Source: Halichondria panicea (lineage: Eukaryota; Porifera; Demospongiae; Suberitida; Halichondriidae). From it: DNA of 64,000 bases. The translations under genes were made by a program, and so were the position numbers. Shown piece by piece: positions 10,540 to 23,800 of the stretch. The notes under the pieces were generated by a model. The model saw only the letters and a program-made list of their open reading frames with translations. It was not told where the DNA came from and ran no database searches. The stretch lies in contig NC_087388.1 of NCBI RefSeq assembly GCF_963675165.1, positions 4,345,047-4,409,046 of the forward strand, read 5' to 3'. How positions within the stretch are numbered: the first letter of the stretch is position 1; the number at the start of each line of letters is the position of its first letter.

Positions 10540-13500
10540 ATGATGGGAGACCAGGAGCATGTGTTCATCAAACTGTTCTATCCAGCTTCTGTGGGTACTG
10601 TGAGTGAGGCTGACTTGGACCAACTGCTGGGTGCTTTGAAAAAAGTTAGTTCTATATACTTTGTTGCGGTAATCCCTAGGCCCTGTAGATATGTATGCTA
10701 TGTAGATCTATGGGTGCATGTGTGGGTGGGTACCAGCATAGATAAACAAAAGAAAGGGATAGGCAACGCCCCACGTGATGCTAGGTAAATGCAGTGTGTG
10801 ACGTCACACCCTCTGGTTGGAGGCGAGTTGCGCTCAAGAAAGTACACAATGATCACTATATCTGCTTATTTTTCTCGTAGGGGGCCTAAAAGAGAAATTC
10901 AAAGCAATCAGGCATCATGCACACATACACCCAGCACTACTGATAGATACAGCTGCTATGTTAGTGCCGAGATTTCTTTTATTCAGCTTGATTTGTGTGA
11001 AAAAACACCAAATTGTCAGTTTGTGTACCTCTATCTCCAATATGAAATAATTTTATAAACATGTACAGAATTAAAGTGTGTTTATAACTGCATGGAACAA
11101 AGCATATTTTCCAGCTCTCAATGCAGTGAAGTAGTGGCAGCACCATGAAACGTTTGTCCGAAGTCCAGAAAGTTTGCGTACCTCTCCTGCTCTTACTGTA
11201 CATGGAAATCTAGTTTGAAGTGCTCTAAGACACAGTTTAGGTATTAGAAAGTGGAACACAAGTATCTTTATCTGTATTGTGTGATCGAAGAGATGGCATT
11301 TGAAGGACTTGGGAACAGACCTGTTATGGTTTGTAGAGAGTATATACTGACACCCCCTTTGGAGCTCACTTCCTCATCACTTTGCATAAGCAGCTCTAAA
11401 AGATGAATAGCCTATGTCTAAGTGTATCTGGTGTCTCCTCAAGAGCACAGCTTGCTATAATACTACAAACTATAAAATATTTACTGACATTTTGAGTGCA
11501 CACACCCCTTTTTGCTCATTACACGCTCCTTTTTAGCAATTTCTTTCGTTTATCTATGGTACCGGGTGTCACTGGTGATGGAAATGAAAGCATACGAATG
11601 ACTTTAAGCTATAATACGAGCATTCTTAGTTTTGTAAACGTCCAAATTACAGCGACACTTGCGTTGACAATTATTTTTAATGCTGCGTGCGCGTCCTAAA
11701 TGGAGGTAAATGTATAGCTACACCCTAGCCTCGATTCTAACCTACTGGAAAATACAAATCGAGGCAAGTAGTCTGAGTATATAGAGCTAGATGCGACCCT
11801 CTAGCGACAGGTGGTACCAGACAGCAAGGAAATCAAGGTAGCAATAAGCAAGCAAGAGTTAATCAATCAAGAATTGTGACTATTTAGATGGGTGTGGCCC
11901 CTCTCCAGGCCATTGAATTTTTGTGACGTTTAGAGGGGGGAGGGGGGTCAAAAAATGCAAAAGTACATGTATAGTTTAAAGTGCCCCCTAAAAAGGTATA
12001 ATTATAAAATTTTGCCGTTTATACACAATAATTATAACATTTATTATGACAAGCATTGTGAGAATAGGTCTTGTCTACGTAATACATTGTGAGGGTAGAG
12101 GGTATATGGTGTACTTTAGTGCACCTATCAAAATACTAGCTACAGCTCTATAGCTATGGACAGTCACTATGCATGCCTAAGGTCGACAATATGATATGGA
12201 GTGTGTTATAACAGGAGCCCATAAAGAGAAGGAGCGGCTAACTTCAACGTATACTCGGGGATCGCGTTTCGTAATTGCCGGTGAAACCGCACTTCCTTGT
12301 ATGGAAGCGACTAAGTGCTTGCAAACCGCATCCCTGCATTGCGTATAACACGTGTAGGGATTCAACCACTTAGTGACTCTGCATATATGGAAATGCGGTC
12401 ATAACCACTTACGAAACGGGATCCCCGTAGTCAGTCGCTCCTTCTCTTTATGGGCTTCTGGTTATAATTATACTGAGCAATGGTGTTCGTTTACCATGGT
12501 ATATCATTCTGGGCTGCTATAGAGAGTCCCGGTTTATTTCACATAATGTTACACATATGCACGTACACAGACTGGAATCAAAGTTCCAAAATACAAACAC
12601 AAAATGAAAATGACATAATCGTATATAAAACCAGTGACTGTACATTTCACATGCAAACATGCTAAATATAGATGTCAGTATACATGTAGCTAGTCGAGAA
12701 AGTACTTGAGCTTGGTTCGACCACCACCCTCCAAATCGAGAGGCTTGTTTCGATAGTGTTTGATTAGTTTCTTGATAGACTTGAATTCCTTAGCATTTGC
12801 GACATTTGCCAATGCGTACTTGCCATTAGATAGCTTGATAACCTCAACATGATGAGTTTCTCCATTCAGCAACACTGAGATCATGTAGACAGGCTCTCTA
12901 CGAACTGATAAAGCATCACTCTCTCGAACAAGAAATGTACCATCGAATCTTGCAGACTTTGATAGCTTATCTTCAGCTATAGAGCGATTCATTCTCCCTC
13001 CATACCATGGCAAGTCTTTGTCTCTGATATCAGGGTTTTCAGTACCCTCTGGCCTGTCTTCAGTGATGACTAACCAGTCTTCATAACTCTCTTCAGAATA
13101 TACTTTGGGACACTTTATAGAAGCCATGATACTTGGCTATAATTTATAGCTATATAGTTTATAGTGCACTATAATATATTGAGACTCTGCTTTGTTTAGC
13201 TAGCTAGAGTGACCTTTGTTATGAGGTGGCTGTGTTAATTGTATTCATGATGCACTGTGTGTTGTTCCTTACTTACTGTACATAACTGGTAATTATTATA
13301 CAGAATGAAGCCTTGTGGCCTGTGGCTTGCACCATGGTAGCCCCAGTAATGCTACAAGGTAATGCAGCTGCTGTGTCTGGTACTGTTCCTATTACCACCA
13401 CTGTCAGTGAGATTTACTGCAAGACTGTCTCTTCCACAGTTGGATGTACAGGTATAATAATACATTCCAGTTAGTGATAATTATATATACATAACCCCAC

Positions 13501-14381
13501 TTGGCCTCTGTATTCCATAAACTCGCAGCCCTGGAGCACATTCCTCATAAACTTCCTTAATCTTGATTGACTCGTGACCACACTCAATGATGTGTAGCTA
13601 AAAGATGGGTGTGGGGCTCACTGTGTGAACGTTAACACTGGCTGGATCATATGCACAAGCTCATTTGTTTTCTCTGATATAGATAGTTTTATCCAAAGTG
13701 AGGTGGCTACATATATATAGTTATTTTCACTCTCGTAATGAGAATTTATGGCGACATAACCCATCTTTTGCCATTCACGGGGATTTGCAAAGGTTTGCTA
13801 TCGTGTGTAGTGGACAATCCAGGTCTACTCTTAGTATGCATGCTATAGAGCTTTTCATTATATACAGCTTATAATAGCCAGGTTATATCCTATAGTGCCA
13901 TTTCAGTAGCACATTCTTGATCCTGTGGTATTTTGCGAGCATCAAAAATATGCGAACTTTGCAAGGGTTGATCAATTCGCAACAATAAAAAATCGCAAAA
14001 CCTAAAATTACTAATAATACACGATCCTTGCCAGAACGCAATAGTTAGATCGCAAAGGGTCAAATTTTCTGCTGATTTGGCTCATTTGCAAAGGTTTTTC
14101 ACCAGCAAAATATTCTATTATAATTATTAGGCCACTGCACTTTTATTACGGTACACATGCATAACCTATCCCCTCTGTGCTGCAACTTAATTGAGATCAA
14201 CTCTTTTGACACCTGTTGTACATACACAGGTGGTCCTGGCTCCAATGTCCCAAGTATTCTCCTTGAGCTGATGTGCAACATCACAGACAAAACTATTGTC
14301 GACAAAATTGTCACCGCTCTCAAGGACACTATCACTCAGCATCTCATTAAAAATCGAGGGCTCCCTTCAACTACAAAGTGA
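10540..14381 (+). CDS. Tentative three-exon orphan gene, 134 aa
   Basis: Exons 10540-10644, 13304-13451 and 14230-14381 join in frame (405 nt). The last two are the better supported. The phase-1 junction ACA-G/GT is clean, and the combined frame runs from 13304 to a TGA at 14381 with a cysteine-containing middle (CKTVSSTVGC) and a helical C-terminal part (VDKIVTALKDTITQHLI). The first exon (MMGDQEHVFIKLFYPASVG...) is joined only because its donor GTTAGT is phase 0 and matches. Alternatively the gene may start at ATG 13334, giving about 89 aa. I recognise no family. If the long form is right, its 2.66-kb first intron contains the antisense SH2 gene and a MITE. Confidence 0.4.
12212..12461. mobile_element. 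250-bp MITE with TTATAA target duplication
   Basis: The termini are inverted: CAGGAGCCCATAAAGAGAAG on the left and the reverse complement of CCAGAAGCCCATAAAGAGAA on the right. The match continues into an inner block, CGGGGATCGCGTTTCG against CGAAACGGGATCCCCG. TTATAA lies directly on both sides (12206-12211 and 12462-12467), a convincing 6-base target-site duplication. TTAA-containing targets are typical of piggyBac-type elements, so that superfamily is a reasonable guess. There is no ORF. Confidence 0.85.
12690..13127 (-). CDS. Small SH2-domain-only protein, 145 aa, intronless
   Basis: An uninterrupted frame encodes an N-terminal 40 residues with acidic and tyrosine-containing stretches (VYSEESYEDW), then one SH2 domain. 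Domain landmarks are PWYGGRMNR, AEDKL, DGTFLVRES with the phosphotyrosine-binding Arg, THHVEV, GKYALAN and LIKHYR near the end. SH2 domains bind phosphotyrosine peptides, so an adaptor or inhibitor role downstream of tyrosine kinases is expected. The pattern is closest in feel to Vav or p85-type SH2 domains, but the family is not resolved. No catalytic or other domain is attached. Being intronless among genes with about 20 introns suggests a retrocopy. It lies antisense within the tentative neighbouring gene. Confidence 0.85.
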   Translation of the reverse strand: MASIKCPKVYSEESYEDWLVITEDRPEGTENPDIRDKDLPWYGGRMNRSIAEDKLSKSARFDGTFLVRESDALSVRREPVYMISVLLNGETHHVEVIKLSNGKYALANVANAKEFKSIKKLIKHYRNKPLDLEGGGRTKLKYFLD

Positions 14382-14540
14382 GCTCACGACTGTACAAGCA
14401 TGTTTGTATGTTAATGGAGAAAATTATTGTACTTCCTAAAAGTGATCCCAACGTACCTGGATATGGGTAGTTACCAGTAAAAGGAGGTCTACCTGACAGA
14501 ATAATAGGTTACTGTGGGACTGTACACCAATCGCCCTAAG

Positions 14541-15112
14541 CTATAAGCTAGTGTTCTAGTGTTCGCTATAAGCTAGTGTTCTATAGTGTTTGCTATAAGC
14601 TAGTGTTCTATAGTATAACTTAATGTTCTAGTGTTCGCTATAAGCTATAGTGTTCGCTATAAGCTAGTGTTTGCTATAAGCTAGGGTTCTAGTGTTCGCT
14701 ATAAGCTAGTGTTCTAGTGTTCGCTATAAGCTATAGTGTTCGCTATAAGCTAGTGTTCGCTATAAGCTAGGGTTCTAGTGTTCACTATAAGCTAGTGTTC
14801 TAGTGTTTTAGTGTTCGCTATAAGCTAGTGTTCTAGTGTTCTAGTGTTTGCTATAAGCTAGTGTTCTAGTGTTCGCTATAAGCTAGTGTTCTAGTGTTCG
14901 CTATAAGCTATAGTGTTCGCTATAAGCTAGGGTTCTAGTGTTCACTATAAGCTAGTGTTCTAGTGTTTTAGTGTTCGCTATAAGCTAGTGTTCTAGTGTT
15001 CTAGTGTTTGCTATAAGCTAGTGTTCTAGTGTTCGCTATAAGCTAGTGTTTTAGTGTTCGCTATAAGCTAGTGTTTTAGTGTTTGCTATAAGCTAGTGTT
15101 CTAGTGTTCTTG
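14541..15112. repeat. Minisatellite built from GCTATAAGCTAGTGTTCTAG units
   Basis: About 570 bases of imperfect tandem repeats. The basic modules are CGCTATAAGCTAGTGTT and CTAGTGTT, combined in variable order into higher-order units of roughly 20-30 bases, with C/T and G/T variants. The array has no coding potential. It follows the orphan gene's last exon by about 160 bases. Confidence 0.9.
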
Positions 15113-15314
15113 CACCTTTTCACGTGACAAAAATAATTATGCCAGCTTTGACTACCACCCTGCGTGTAGTCATCTGTGTAAATGCTTGTTAATCCCTCTA
15201 GTACACGATCAGCTAGTGCATGTTATAAAAAGTGTTAATAATACATGTGAAAAGTGCTTCGATCACAGGGAGATATTAAATAACCATAGAGCAGGTAAAT
15301 TTCATTGGTGCAAA

Positions 15315-16552
15315 CATAGATAATAGAGCACAGAAAGGGATTGGAAACGTAATGATATTCATAGCATTCTTGGTTCATATGCGTGTCTCCATCACGTGAC
15401 CAATTAATGGTGGGGATTTAATACAGTTACATGACAGGTGGCAATGGTTTAATATTCCTAGATCCTATGGCAAGCAGCAAGCTAGTCTCCAGGCGCAGGC
15501 TAGGCAGAAACAGTCACTGGTAGTACTGCAGCAAGTGAGCTTGATTACCAATATCTGTGGAAAAAAATTGTGGCAGTGCTTGCTCAGGGCCAGGGAGACT
15601 TAAATCTCAAACTGTGATCGATGTTTCAAGGTGCAGCTCAGGAGTTGGCCAAGATTGAAATAAATGAGAAGAACACCATTACTACTTTGTTCGATGTATG
15701 ACGGCACTAATAAATATCTAGACTGGATGTCAGCAAGAGATGGAACCTGTGAACAATAGCAATAACAAAATTGTTACCATTAAGTTTACCTTTTCTGATA
15801 CGGAATCATTGTGATCATTGTGTATGTGTGCACTGTTGGGCTGGTTTTGAGCCTTCAAGACCCTAGTCGGTGCCTTTCAGCATTATTACATTTAATTTAC
15901 CAAACGTAAACTGTCTATGTTCCATCAGTATTACCTACACATACATACGTACATGTACATGCAGGACATTTTATTGTTGTGATCTCTCAGAGTATTTAAA
16001 TGTTAATCTTTATTAACCATGCATTTCTACAACCACTTCTTAGCAAATGAGACTCCTTAACACTTGTTCTTAATCATTTGCAAGGTCAGGAAAACTCCAC
16101 ACAGCAACCAATGATTCTGCACTGATTTACTGTTACAACTGGTCCTTAAACATGTATTTGGACTAATCAACAGGACAGTGCAACACAGTGCTGTCAAATG
16201 AACCTACTCTTGTTTCTAAAAATGTACAGAAAACTTTAATAAAGTTCTAAAAACTCCACAAGTATATTGTAACACTTTGACTCTCTACTAACCTTTCTTC
16301 ATAGAGGTTTTCCTGCAGAAAACAGAGATTTAACACTGGTATAGCACACATAAGATGATTGCGGGGGTGGCTACACAGTTTTGTGGTCTAAAGCAGATTC
16401 ATAGCCATCCAATTGTCAAAAGAGTAGAATAGTAAACAAACAATTAACACTTGTAACCGCGAGACACGCATATGACACAGCTGCAAGATGTCACTACGTG
16501 GGTTGTATACTGGGTCACGTGAACGTTTCCAATCCCTGTCTCTATTATCTAT
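15315..16552. mobile_element. hAT-like non-autonomous element, 1.24 kb, copy A
   Basis: Inverted ends CATAGATAATAGAG and CTCTATTATCTAT extend inward to GGGATTGGAAACG and CGTTTCCAATCCC. Flanks are GGTGCAAA on both sides (15307-15314 and 16553-16560), an exact 8-base duplication of the kind hAT transposases make. The interior has no transposase frame. Shorter family members with 7-8 base duplications lie at 29849-30391 and 46331-46877. Confidence 0.85.
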
Positions 16553-16739
16553 GGTGCAAATTTTCATATAAACTACTCATAGTTAAATAGTTTGTACCGG
16601 GTTAATAATTGTTCGAGCATTAAGACTACGAAATTATTTAATGTGCCAGAGTTCTACGTCACAATTCTGAGCTGTATGAATTTTAGAGTAAGAAATGTTA
16701 AACTTGGTTCATCCGCGAAAATTTGTACCAACAAAATTG

Positions 16740-17236
16740 TTATACTGTACATATAGCGGGAAATTTTCGTGAGGTGTAAAATTTCGGGTTTTTTGAGCTA
16801 GGGCTGAGCTGGGAGAAACTCCCACGCACTGGTATTTCACATGCAAAGCTCTTGGTGGGTGTGGTTTGCTGGCATTGAACGTGAATACAGTAGACTCTTG
16901 GGACAGTGCAGCTTGGCCGGAATAGCGAGGTGCCCGCATTTCAGAAAATAGCCGCGGTTAAAAAACGACCCTACCTCGATTTTTAATGTCTAATTTTGCG
17001 GTTCTGTCTTTCGAGGATAAGGAATCATTTTGCTCTCTATATTAAGTGTAATCCAATTTTTATCTGCCAAACCACACCCAAAACGTCATATCCAGCCATA
17101 ATAAATGTATAATAAAACCTAGTTTGGGCCGGGGCAGCCACTGGCCATGCATCTATAGCTAATTAACAATCCATGACAACCCAAATTAATGGCCGGTATA
17201 TGAAGGTAGCCATACTTTAGAGAGCCAGAATAGCGA
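16740..17236. mobile_element. Two adjoining MITE copies (TATAGCGG variant, then TAGACTC family)
   Basis: At 16740-16887 a diverged TATAGCGG-type end (ATATAGCGGGAAATTTTCG) leads into the block GGGAGAAACTCCCACGCAC, also found at 18418-18440. From 16888 the reverse orientation of the 8461-8758 element begins (AGTAGACTCTTGGGACAG) and runs to about 17236. The rest of 16553-17847 is A+T-rich with no gene. Confidence 0.65.
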
Positions 17237-17847
17237 CCGCGAAAATTTCTTCAGTATCTCGTATGTCGTTAAAATTGTATTATATAGATGGCTATCAGAA
17301 CCACGCACTATCTATAACTTTGTTTTTGTTATTGTTTCTACCACAGGTTATACATCCTGAAAATGCCCCTTGCTTGAGATAACTACAAAGCTTAAGCTAT
17401 AATTATATAGATACATGTACCTATACTTTTTTATAATAATTTTTATATTATAGCTGAGACGAACCAGCTATAAACACGATTGCTACATGTGCGTACTACC
17501 CTGGCCTGGAACTACAATAATAATTTTTATATTTTGTGCATTACAATTTAAATGTTGTTGACAATAATAATTATTCATAACAGTCGCTATTATAATTTAT
17601 AATTCTGTACAATTGACAAAAATTAGCAGTCCTGATAAATAAACATCTCTCTCTGAATAAAAAAAAATTATATCTAGATGGACCACAGTGCGTATATAAC
17701 ACAGACAAGAAATAATTACACGTAAAGCACAAACCTATGACATCAATATTACAGAATGTACGCACACGTGTACGTATAATTCGATCGATTGGGTCTCTAT
17801 AATTATAGATTGCTAAAAAAGCATATCCACTGTTCAATATATAGGCC

Positions 17848-20800
17848 CTATGTTTCCGAGTTGAAGTGATGAAGCAATTGACCAGCATCTGTTGTAGTTT
17901 GTACGGGGGGCGGTGTGTGTGGTGAGTTCAAATAGTTATCCTCGAGAGGGTTGTGGGTATAGTGCAAACTGTAGGGTTCCGAATTGCTTCGCTTGATTTT
18001 GGGCATGTTGTCGGCGAGATCCATTAGATCCACCATTATCTGTGGAGTGTGGGGGATGCATATAAGTATGTACATGATTATAATTATGCATGTACGTATG
18101 GTGGGTCATAAAAAAAAAAGTTCGGTATCATTATGTGGAGAGCACAAACTCTATAAACATTATTAGGTACACTGACTTGTACATCTTATTATAATTATAT
18201 GTTACTATAGTGATAGAAAGTAGAAAAAGTGACACTCTGAAATTATTATAATTATGCACGTACGTATCTAGACACGTGTTTTTATAACTCGGCCCATGCA
18301 ACACATAACTTGTATAAGCTAGCAATAATTTATAATGTATATACTGTACGTATAGCGGGAAATTTCACGTGGTGCAAAATTCGCATTTTTCGAGGGCAGA
18401 GCAGTTATCGTGTAAACTGGGAGAAACTCCCACGCACCGGTATTTTATACACATGCAAATCTTGTAGGTGGCTGTGGTTTTCCAGCATTGAAACACGAAT
18501 TACAACGGCAAAATTTCTTCTGAGAGCTCTCGAGCCAAATAGCGAAAATTTCACCCTCGAAAATGCCTTGCTATGCTATACAGTAAGTCAATGGATATTA
18601 CGTTCTTTAGGACCAGAAAACATATACACCAGAATGTATTGTGTACCTGTGGGAATAGCGGTCTTTCCTCTTTCTTAAACTGACAGCATTTTATCATCAG
18701 TTGTTTGAATGATTTCGGAGTGTCTTTTCTAGCATCGTTGGGTTCAGGTTTGACGAACCCACAGCCAACCATGAACAAAATCTGCAGTTGGTGAGTACAT
18801 TATAATTGAGTGATTTCATACCATAAACAGCTCTCAAAAATCAAAAATCAAACTCTTTGCAGAGAGACAATCCAAACTATAGTAATGGCCGCTCAAAAGC
18901 TATAGCTAAAATGAAAACTTCAAAATGAAAGTCTATAATCTAGTTTATATCTTGGGACGCAAAAATTAACCGTAGCAGGGAAACAGAAAACAAGTATTAT
19001 TGTTATTAAGCATGCACATGTCGCTAAATATACCTGGTCTCTGAGAGGCATGTGTGAGTAGGGGAGCAGCCCCGATATCAGCTCGTAGATGACAACTCCA
19101 AATGAGTACACGTCACAGTATGCACTGTACGGGTCAGGCTCCTGCATCCGAATCACCTCAGGGGCCTGCATGGGAAATGGAGTTACACGTTAAACATTAA
19201 CTTAATATGCTGTGTTAGGATGCATGTGGAAAACAAACTTGGATACTATATTGTTTTCCCTCCAGACCCGTCACGTGGCCAAACATTTGCATGGTTTTTA
19301 ATGCTATATAATTATAGGCAACCACTAATAATATGATGTAATCAATGAAAGTTAAAGCTATTATAAGCCCACTGCCATAATGTTCTAAACAATAGTGTAA
19401 ACAGGATGACGTGTAATCAGCTAAAAAGTGGGTGGGGCTGGAAAGCAGGGAGAAAACCGTTTTTAAAGAGACCTCACTTGTATAGTAAGTACTATAATTA
19501 CACCAACTTTTTGTGGACAGAAATTCTTGTCAGTGCTACGTACCATAATTATTGCAAGCAATTTTCAATGGCAAATATTTCACAGATTTTCAACAAGCCA
19601 CAATAATTGCAAAAAATAGATGGTGATGTCATACAAGTATACAGGGCCCCTGCAAAATTATACGAAACTCACAAAAATACTCTATTTGTGAAAAGGAAAA
19701 GTATCTGTTCTATGGTATCAAGTACTAAACAGATGTACATTTCTATGAAAGTTATGCAAATCACCACTCCAATGCATGCACGTATAGTTACTCACCATCC
19801 AAAGAATGCTTCCAGTGGGCTGTCTCATTTTCTCCCCTCTATCGTTCCAATGGGTCTTCACAGTGGCCAGACCAAAGTCTCCGATCTTAACCGTGTAATC
19901 GTCGTGCAGGAAAATGTCTTAAGAGAATAGTTAAAGATTATCTGTACTATAATGACTAGTATAATTATTATGGGTATAAAACTGCTGATATTTTACTGTT
20001 TAGGCAGACAAACAGCGGCTGTTATAATTAAAAGGTGGCCTGCTAACACATGCTATGGGAGGTTTTTAGGGCTTTGTAATTCGATAGTATCACAGGGGTG
20101 ACCCCAATAGACGGTTTCACTGTTCATAATTATAGTAAATGAACCGGTGAATACAAAGAGGCATAGTACGTACACGCACACACAGTTGTGAGGGGATACT
20201 GTTTGATTTGAGGTCTCTGTGGATGATCTTCTTAGCATGGAGGTAACTGCAAGTAAAGAGAAGTATAATTTACTTTTTGAACAATTCGAGTAATGGAGAA
20301 ACTTAATTCATAGGAATTTGGGGGTAATAGAACAGAAAATACTTACACAAACAAAAAAATAATCGGCACCAGAGTGAAACTAGAGCACTAAAGTGCAAAC
20401 CCTCGGCTGGTAACATGATTATAAAGAAACCAGAAGACTGATATAATGCAGTGCATATAGTGATGTTGTTATCATCATCATGCATGACTTGCACAGCAAC
20501 TCAGGAGCAATAAAACTAAACCAGACTGGAGGCATGCTGAAACATTTGAGAACAGGTAGTAGTACTATAGATATATGCACTGTGGATTAGGATCACAGCA
20601 AAGAATCCTGGAGTCTCAGAGAAGTATGGCTCCAGGTCCTGCATGGATCCCAGTCAGCTAAAACAAGCTTTCTACTTTAGTGACCCTGTTCCATTGTTCC
20701 TGGTATATACAGCTTTCTACTTTAGTGACCCTGTTCCATTGTTTCTGGACCTGGTACAGGATCACTTCAGTTATAAGTAACGCATGTGCAAGTTCTGTTC

Positions 20801-23800
20801 AAGCTACATTTTGCTCGCTTTTATTAGACAACGAAGCTTTAACACCGAAAGCTGCCACTATTAGAAGTACTGACTTGTTGTGTGGAGGCTACCCATGCTG
20901 TAAACGCAGTGCTAGAGCATCCAGGTAAGCAGACCCAGTCACAAGCTTCTTAGCTTTTGCTCGTTTTTATTTGACAACGAAGGTTTAACATGAAATTCTG
21001 CCACTATTAAAATTAATAACTTGTTGTATGAAGGCTATCTATGCTGTAAACGCAGTGCTGTGGCATCCAGGTGAGTAGATTCACCTGTCACAAACAAACC
21101 AAACGACTACTATAACCCATGGCCGCCCACGCGCCTCGGGTTAATAATGCATTTATATATTATATTATTATTATATGCAAAACTATGCATATGATCCTCG
21201 CACTTACTCGACTCCCTGTGCTGTCTGTCGTGCAATGTCCACCAGCTGGTACATTTCAAACTTGGTCTCCGCAACGTGCAAATGTCTGTATAGTGTAGAC
21301 CCATCACACCACTGTGTTACTATGGTGATCTCAGGCATTGACGTCCAACCCATGAACAAGAGCACATTGGCATGACGAGTTTTTCTGGTGTGTGTGTGTG
21401 TGTGTGAGGGAGGGGATGCCAAATAAACTCGAGTATTAATATATATACGTATACGTACGCTGGCAACACTGTCAGTTGTAAGCTAATGCATATTGACCTT
21501 TAGGATGTGAAAATACGTTGTACACATACATTTTGTACATTTACCGTTTCAAAGTGAAAGTAAACGATAATCAATCAGCAAACTCTACATAACCACAGAT
21601 ACCGAATCAAAACATAGCCATAAGTATAGAGACACAGATGAAGTATTCCATGAACACACACAAGTACGTACCGCGTCACGAGGCATAGGCAGTTTAGCAT
21701 TAGGGTACACACACAAGTACATACCATGTCACGAGGCATACACTATAGGCAGTTTAGCATTAGGGTGCACACACCAGTACGTACCACGTCACGAGGCATA
21801 CACTATAGGCAGTTTAGCATTAGGGTACACACACCAGTACGTACCACGTGACAAGGCATACACTATAGGCACAGTTTAGCATTAGGGTACACACACCAGT
21901 ACGTACCACGTGACAAGGCATACACTATAGGCACAGTTTAGCATTAGGGTACACACACCAGTACGTACTGCGTCACGAGGCATACACTATAGGCAGTTTA
22001 GCATTAGGGTGCACACACCAGTACGTACCGCGTCACGAGGCATACACTATAGGCACAGTTTAGCATTAGGGTACACACACCAGTACGTACCGCGTCACGA
22101 GGCATACACTATAGGCAGTTTAGCATTAGGGTACACACACAAGTACGTACCGCGTCACGAGGCATACACTATAGGCAGTTTAGCATTAGGGTACACACAC
22201 CAGTACGTACCGCGTCACGAGGCATACACTATAGGCAGTTTAGCATTAGGGTACACACACAAGTACGTATCACGTTACGAGGCATACACTTTAGGCAGTT
22301 TAGCATTAGGGTGCACACACAAGTACGTACCGCGTCACGAGGCATACACTATAGGCAGTTTAGCATTAGGGTACACACACAAGTACGTATCACGTTACGA
22401 GGCATACGCTTTAGGCAGTTTAGCATTAGGGTGCACACACAAGTACGTACCGCGTCACGAGGCATACACTATAGGCACAGTTTAGCATTAGGGTACACAC
22501 ACCTTAGCACTCCCACTTCGTTTTTGAACGCCTGCAACTGTTGCTCTGTGGGGTTAGTCACGTTGAGCTTCTTCACTGCCACATGACCTGGTTTGGAAGG
22601 GGGAGACTATTCATTCAGTACAATTATAGGAAACACTATTCGATGAGAAAGTAAATTATGAAATTGTTACCCACAAGGTAGGGATGGAAACAAGAAATCT
22701 GCTGACTACAATGTACACGTGCATGCATGACCATGTGTACACTGTACATAATGACACTGTGAAGAATCACGTGGTATAGCTGGCCTATTTTAAGCAGTCA
22801 TGCCTCATTTTTGGGAAAAACGCTAGCTTAGGCCATACAAATTAACTTACACGTTACTTTTTTCTCGGGCCTTTCTCCTAAGCATTTTATGTGGGGATGC
22901 AGGTTTTTATATTAAAACAGTTAGTCCTATTGTCATGTACATAAAAGGTCAAAGGCCGTGTGATAGACCTCTTTTGAGCTACAAAATACACGTCTTTTTT
23001 ACTGATCCAACTATAAGCAGATGTGAAGATTGAAATAGTTGCGATGAAATATATAATTACAGCAGTGTGTTACACTATATTCCGCCCCACAAGGTCTTCA
23101 TTCACAGGCTGTATAATCTCAACTCCACTCACCATGCCATTTCCCCTTGTAGACAGTCCCAAAGGACCCTGAGCCGATCTTGTCTCCTATCTCTATTTCT
23201 TGGAAGGGGATCTCCCACACATCAGTACTGTCTCGATTGTTTTTCTGTATCATTTTGTTTGGGGAGGGGAAGGGGGCAGTGTTATTACAGGTTACCAGCT
23301 AGTGAAAGACGGGCAAACCTTCAGTATAAGCCCACTTAAACACCAGTTCAATCTTAACTAACAAAAGAAAAATCAGAATCGTTTGCTTACCTTTTTGGTT
23401 TTGTCCTCCATAGACACTCTGTTCCGTGATCTCCGTAATGGTAGCGTACTGCTATCGTAACTAGTGGCCCCATTGACCCGTCGTCCTCCCTTGTGTCTAC
23501 CCGTGGTGGTGACGTCCATACTAGAGGCTGCGTATGGTTGAAGATGAGTCTTCAATAGACTCGGGCTACTGGCTACACCCGAGCTACTGGCTACACCAGG
23601 GCTCGAAATAACGTTGTCAGGGGTGATGGAGAGGCGGTCACCAGATGAACTGCGCCTGTGTGTGTGTGTGTGAGGGGGAGTGGTTATTTAACGTGTGTAT
23701 TCTATGGGTCCAGGGCATGCAAGACTTGTACATTCTGTTTCAAAGGAAGCTGTGTGTGTATTCAACAAGCACAGAGGGTGGACTTGTACATGTACCGTAG

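Noticed and set aside
18310..18678. 122-codon plus-strand open frame
   Set aside because: It spans a MITE and then runs antisense to the RAF kinase exon 18647-18781. No independent coding signal.
22009..22485. 158-codon open frame with a 20-residue periodic protein
   Set aside because: It is the translation of the 60-bp minisatellite in RAF intron 16, on the strand opposite to RAF. The unit length is near a multiple of three, so the frame stays open by construction.
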